63,412 bases of DNA from RGIG6353 sp045660745. GTDB lineage: Bacteria > Bacillota > Clostridia > Oscillospirales > SIG627. The position numbers and the translations under genes were made by a program. Location of the stretch: NCBI GenBank assembly GCA_045660745.1, contig JAZREJ010000049.1:1-63412 (forward strand), written 5' to 3'. The notes under the pieces were generated by a model. That model saw only the letters and a list, made by a program, of their open reading frames with translations. It was not told where the DNA came from and did no database searches. Shown here piece after piece: positions 61,098 through 63,412 of the stretch; within the stretch, counting starts at the first letter, position 1; each line of letters begins with the position of its first letter.

Positions 61098-62567
61098 ATG
61101 AAACGCACATTATCTTTTTTGTTAATTATCTTTATGTTGCTTTCGACAGCAGCATTACTCATTTCCTGCAACAGTGGAAACGGAGATGGCAAAGAAAAAG
61201 AGTATGAGGGCAAAGAATACGAGGAGGATTCAATTTTTTACGAGAGAAGCCTTGTGTCTGATGACCTTGTTACCGAAGATTTCGGTGGCCGTGAGTTCAG
61301 AATAGTAACTCATGATCCGAGTGAATTTTACATTGACGAAGAACAACGCAACCAGGGTAATCTTATGCTTGATGCAAAATATGCCCGTAATAAGGCGGTT
61401 GAGGACCGCTTCAACGTAAAGATAGAACTTGCCTATTCCGGTACTTACACAGAGGTTTCCGACTACGTTTCAAAGACAGTCCTGTCGGGAAATGACGAGT
61501 TTGAGCTTATCATGGGTATGTCTGTTGATACGGGTAAGCATGTGCGTAAAGGTATATTTCTTAATTGGTACGACATTGAAAACGTTGACTTTTCAAAGCC
61601 TTGGTGGGCGTCTTCCAGTGCGGAAGAGTTGACAGTTAACGGAGTGGCTCTTCTTGCAGTATCGGATTTTAATTTTTCTGCAATAGAAAGAACATACGCG
61701 TATATTTTTAATAAAAACCTTGCAGCGTCTTATGAGCTTGGTAATCTCTATGAGTTAGCCTTAGAAGGAAAGTGGACCTTTGATAAGCTCCTTGAAATTG
61801 TAAAAGGAGTTTACACCGATGACGGAAACGATAACCGCGATGAGAATGATTTTTACGGAATGGCGCATTCCAGCGGTTCCCCTGTAAATACCTACCTTTG
61901 GTCCTTTGATAATCCTATATGTGTAAAGGACGGGGAGGGTGTACCTCAGCTGGCGATTAAGACCGAAAAGATCAATAATATCGTAAACGATCTTTATGAT
62001 CTTATCTATAACACCGGCGGTGTATATTATAACCCCGAACAAGGATCTGAGGTATCTTCTCAAATGTTCCTCGCTCGTAAAGCAATCTTCGTTCCCCTTG
62101 AGCTTCTTTACTGTAAATCTGAGAAATTCCGTAATTTCGAGGATGATTTCGGGCTTCTTCCTTATCCCAAATATGATGAAAATCAGGAAGAATATCATAC
62201 TATGGCAGATGGATACCATACCGTACTCGCTGTTCCCAAAACAGTCAAGGATACCGCATTTGTCGGAAAGATAGTTGAAGCTCTTTCTGCAGAAAGCTGG
62301 AAGACTGTTACTCCCACGTTCTATGAAATCGCTCTTAAGACAAGATATCTTCGAGACGCAGAGTCTAAAGAGGTCCTTGATCTTATAGTCAACGGACGTA
62401 CCTTTGATTTCGGCTACATATACGATGGATGGCAAGGTTATTCATTTACGCTTCAAAAGATGATGAAAAACAGAGACAATAATTTTGAGTCGGAGTATAA
62501 CAAAACCTATAAAGCTGTACGTAATAATTACAAGTCGACTGTTAAAGCGTTTGAAAAATATAAATAA
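61098..62567 (+). CDS. Extracellular solute-binding lipoprotein, family 1 type
   Basis: A 489-residue protein. The signal peptide ends in a lipobox 'LLISC' (cysteine near residue 24), followed by an acidic linker and a family-1 binding-protein fold. Recognisable parts are 'GNLMLDAKYARNKAVEDRFN', 'ALEGKWTFDKLLEIVKG' and 'DDFGLLPYPKYDENQEEYH'. It lies 450 bases beyond the two permease pairs and may supply the second pair, which has no other binding protein. The ATG follows 'taggaggatttt'. Likely ligand: a sugar or oligosaccharide. Confidence 0.88.
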   Translation: MKRTLSFLLIIFMLLSTAALLISCNSGNGDGKEKEYEGKEYEEDSIFYERSLVSDDLVTEDFGGREFRIVTHDPSEFYIDEEQRNQGNLMLDAKYARNKAVEDRFNVKIELAYSGTYTEVSDYVSKTVLSGNDEFELIMGMSVDTGKHVRKGIFLNWYDIENVDFSKPWWASSSAEELTVNGVALLAVSDFNFSAIERTYAYIFNKNLAASYELGNLYELALEGKWTFDKLLEIVKGVYTDDGNDNRDENDFYGMAHSSGSPVNTYLWSFDNPICVKDGEGVPQLAIKTEKINNIVNDLYDLIYNTGGVYYNPEQGSEVSSQMFLARKAIFVPLELLYCKSEKFRNFEDDFGLLPYPKYDENQEEYHTMADGYHTVLAVPKTVKDTAFVGKIVEALSAESWKTVTPTFYEIALKTRYLRDAESKEVLDLIVNGRTFDFGYIYDGWQGYSFTLQKMMKNRDNNFESEYNKTYKAVRNNYKSTVKAFEKYK

Positions 62568-62610
62568 AGATATAAAAACTGATTTTTAATACATAAAAGG
62601 AGGAACTAAC

Positions 62611-63412
62611 ATGGCAAAAAACAAATTTCGCCTTATACTCAGCGCAGTAATGCTTTTTATTTTGGTATTTGCGCTTAGTGTTGTGGCATCGGCAGACACG
62701 CTTACACTTGATGGGACGACGATCTCGGGCTTTAACACCGGCTCGTCCTACGAGTATGCACGTGTAAATGCACTTGCACCTGTATGGACACCTGTCCCTG
62801 CGGGTTCTACCTCCATCACTGTTGATTCGGGTGTATGGATGGTAAGAGAAGGACAAAACGAGCCTCAGTATTTCAATGTAAAGGGTAGCCATTACGGTAC
62901 TATTACTTGGGGTACTTGGAGTAAAGACAGTTCGGATTTCCTCATTGGCTTCTGGACAACACCCGTTAGTGCTGCAATGACAATTTCAGCTCCAAGCTAT
63001 GATTGCTATGGCGTTAGAGCTTATTTAATGAACCTTGCTTATTGGACTGCAAAATACGAAGATCGCATGAACTATGCGTATCATTATGCATTTAAAAATG
63101 ATGAGGTTATAGCCACCTCCGATTTTGCACTTGACAGAATGCAGATTGGATACGGAAGCGGTTCTGCTGCGGGTAGCCGCAAGGTTACCGCACTTCTCCG
63201 AGTATACGTTGCAGGTGCTGATCAAGAATATTATGAATTCACTTCTGACTACAACGGCTTAGGTGATGTGGAATTTGATACATACAGTACGCTCAAGGAT
63301 GTTGACGGATACGTAACAGGCTTCAAGCTTTGGCCTATATACGAAATGGAGTATCCTGAGGATTGTTCAGGTACTAATAATTACCCCTTGCTTGCACTTC
63401 CCATTTATCAGG
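62611..63412 (+). CDS. Secreted protein of unknown function (5' part, runs off the window)
   Basis: The frame is open from the ATG at 62611, after 'aaaaggaggaactaac', to the end of the window (267 codons). It begins with a signal peptide ('LFILVFALSVVASADT', cleavage near residue 28) and has no lipobox. The visible part is rich in aromatic and small residues, beta-strand-like, without a known motif. It is 43 bases downstream of the binding lipoprotein and probably in the same transcript. It could be a surface or glycan-binding protein; the missing 3' part prevents a decision. Confidence 0.8.
   Translation, partial: MAKNKFRLILSAVMLFILVFALSVVASADTLTLDGTTISGFNTGSSYEYARVNALAPVWTPVPAGSTSITVDSGVWMVREGQNEPQYFNVKGSHYGTITWGTWSKDSSDFLIGFWTTPVSAAMTISAPSYDCYGVRAYLMNLAYWTAKYEDRMNYAYHYAFKNDEVIATSDFALDRMQIGYGSGSAAGSRKVTALLRVYVAGADQEYYEFTSDYNGLGDVEFDTYSTLKDVDGYVTGFKLWPIYEMEYPEDCSGTNNYPLLALPIYQ

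Overview
The window looks like chromosomal DNA of an anaerobic low-to-moderate-GC Firmicute, most likely an uncultured Clostridia lineage. Evidence: strong AGGAGG-type ribosome-binding sites with ATG/GTG/TTG starts, TTGACA-17-TATAAT promoters, a complete rnfCDGEAB operon, spoVG, a lysine riboswitch, lipoproteins with typical lipoboxes, and the gene order rpmH-rnpA-yidD-yidC-jag-mnmE-mnmG-rsmG. I see no rRNA, tRNA, CRISPR array, intact transposon or prophage.

Layout. 0-0.8 kb holds decayed gene remnants. 0.9-4.7 kb: ychF, a NagD-type HAD phosphatase, murC (minus) and spoVG. 5.0-10.0 kb: the Rnf ferredoxin:NAD+ oxidoreductase operon (minus). 10.2-13.3 kb: a polar amino-acid ABC transporter whose permease has an unusual N-terminal domain. 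13.4-15.0 kb: a small unknown protein and an M18 aminopeptidase. 15.0-17.9 kb (minus): an operon of a degenerate EPSP-synthase-like protein, a NusG-domain-II protein, a Gx-type membrane protein and ApbE, the enzyme that attaches FMN to RnfG and RnfD. 18.0-21.5 kb: uppP, a phosphoribosyltransferase, and a lysine riboswitch in front of an NhaC-family carrier. 21.6-28.0 kb: comM, dnaG, two adjacent rpoD-type sigma genes and an MTA/SAH nucleosidase.

28.1-30.8 kb: a very large orphan solute-binding lipoprotein. 30.9-38.9 kb: the usually origin-linked rpmH-to-rsmG block, here without dnaA upstream or parAB downstream, then a FAD oxidoreductase. 39.0-47.7 kb: a TPE-repeat lipoprotein with an NlpC/P60-like end, an ABC-F ATPase, an M24-fold protein without a metal site paired with a phosphotriesterase-family hydrolase, a pseudouridine synthase, a DUF4830-like protein, rnhA and mnmA.

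48.1-63.4 kb is the most interesting region. It is a carbohydrate-type ABC uptake locus: an 1108-residue secreted binding protein with two beta-sandwich modules fused to a solute-binding domain, two separate permease pairs, an NHL-propeller/TPR/YIP1 membrane protein and a large secreted DUF5696-type protein, ending at a terminator. A second binding lipoprotein and a secreted protein running off the window follow. No ATPase is encoded in the locus, so a shared MsmK/UgpC-type ATPase elsewhere is inferred. I propose it is a surface glycan capture-and-import system of undefined substrate.

Functional assignments rest on motifs and context read by eye; no database search was run.
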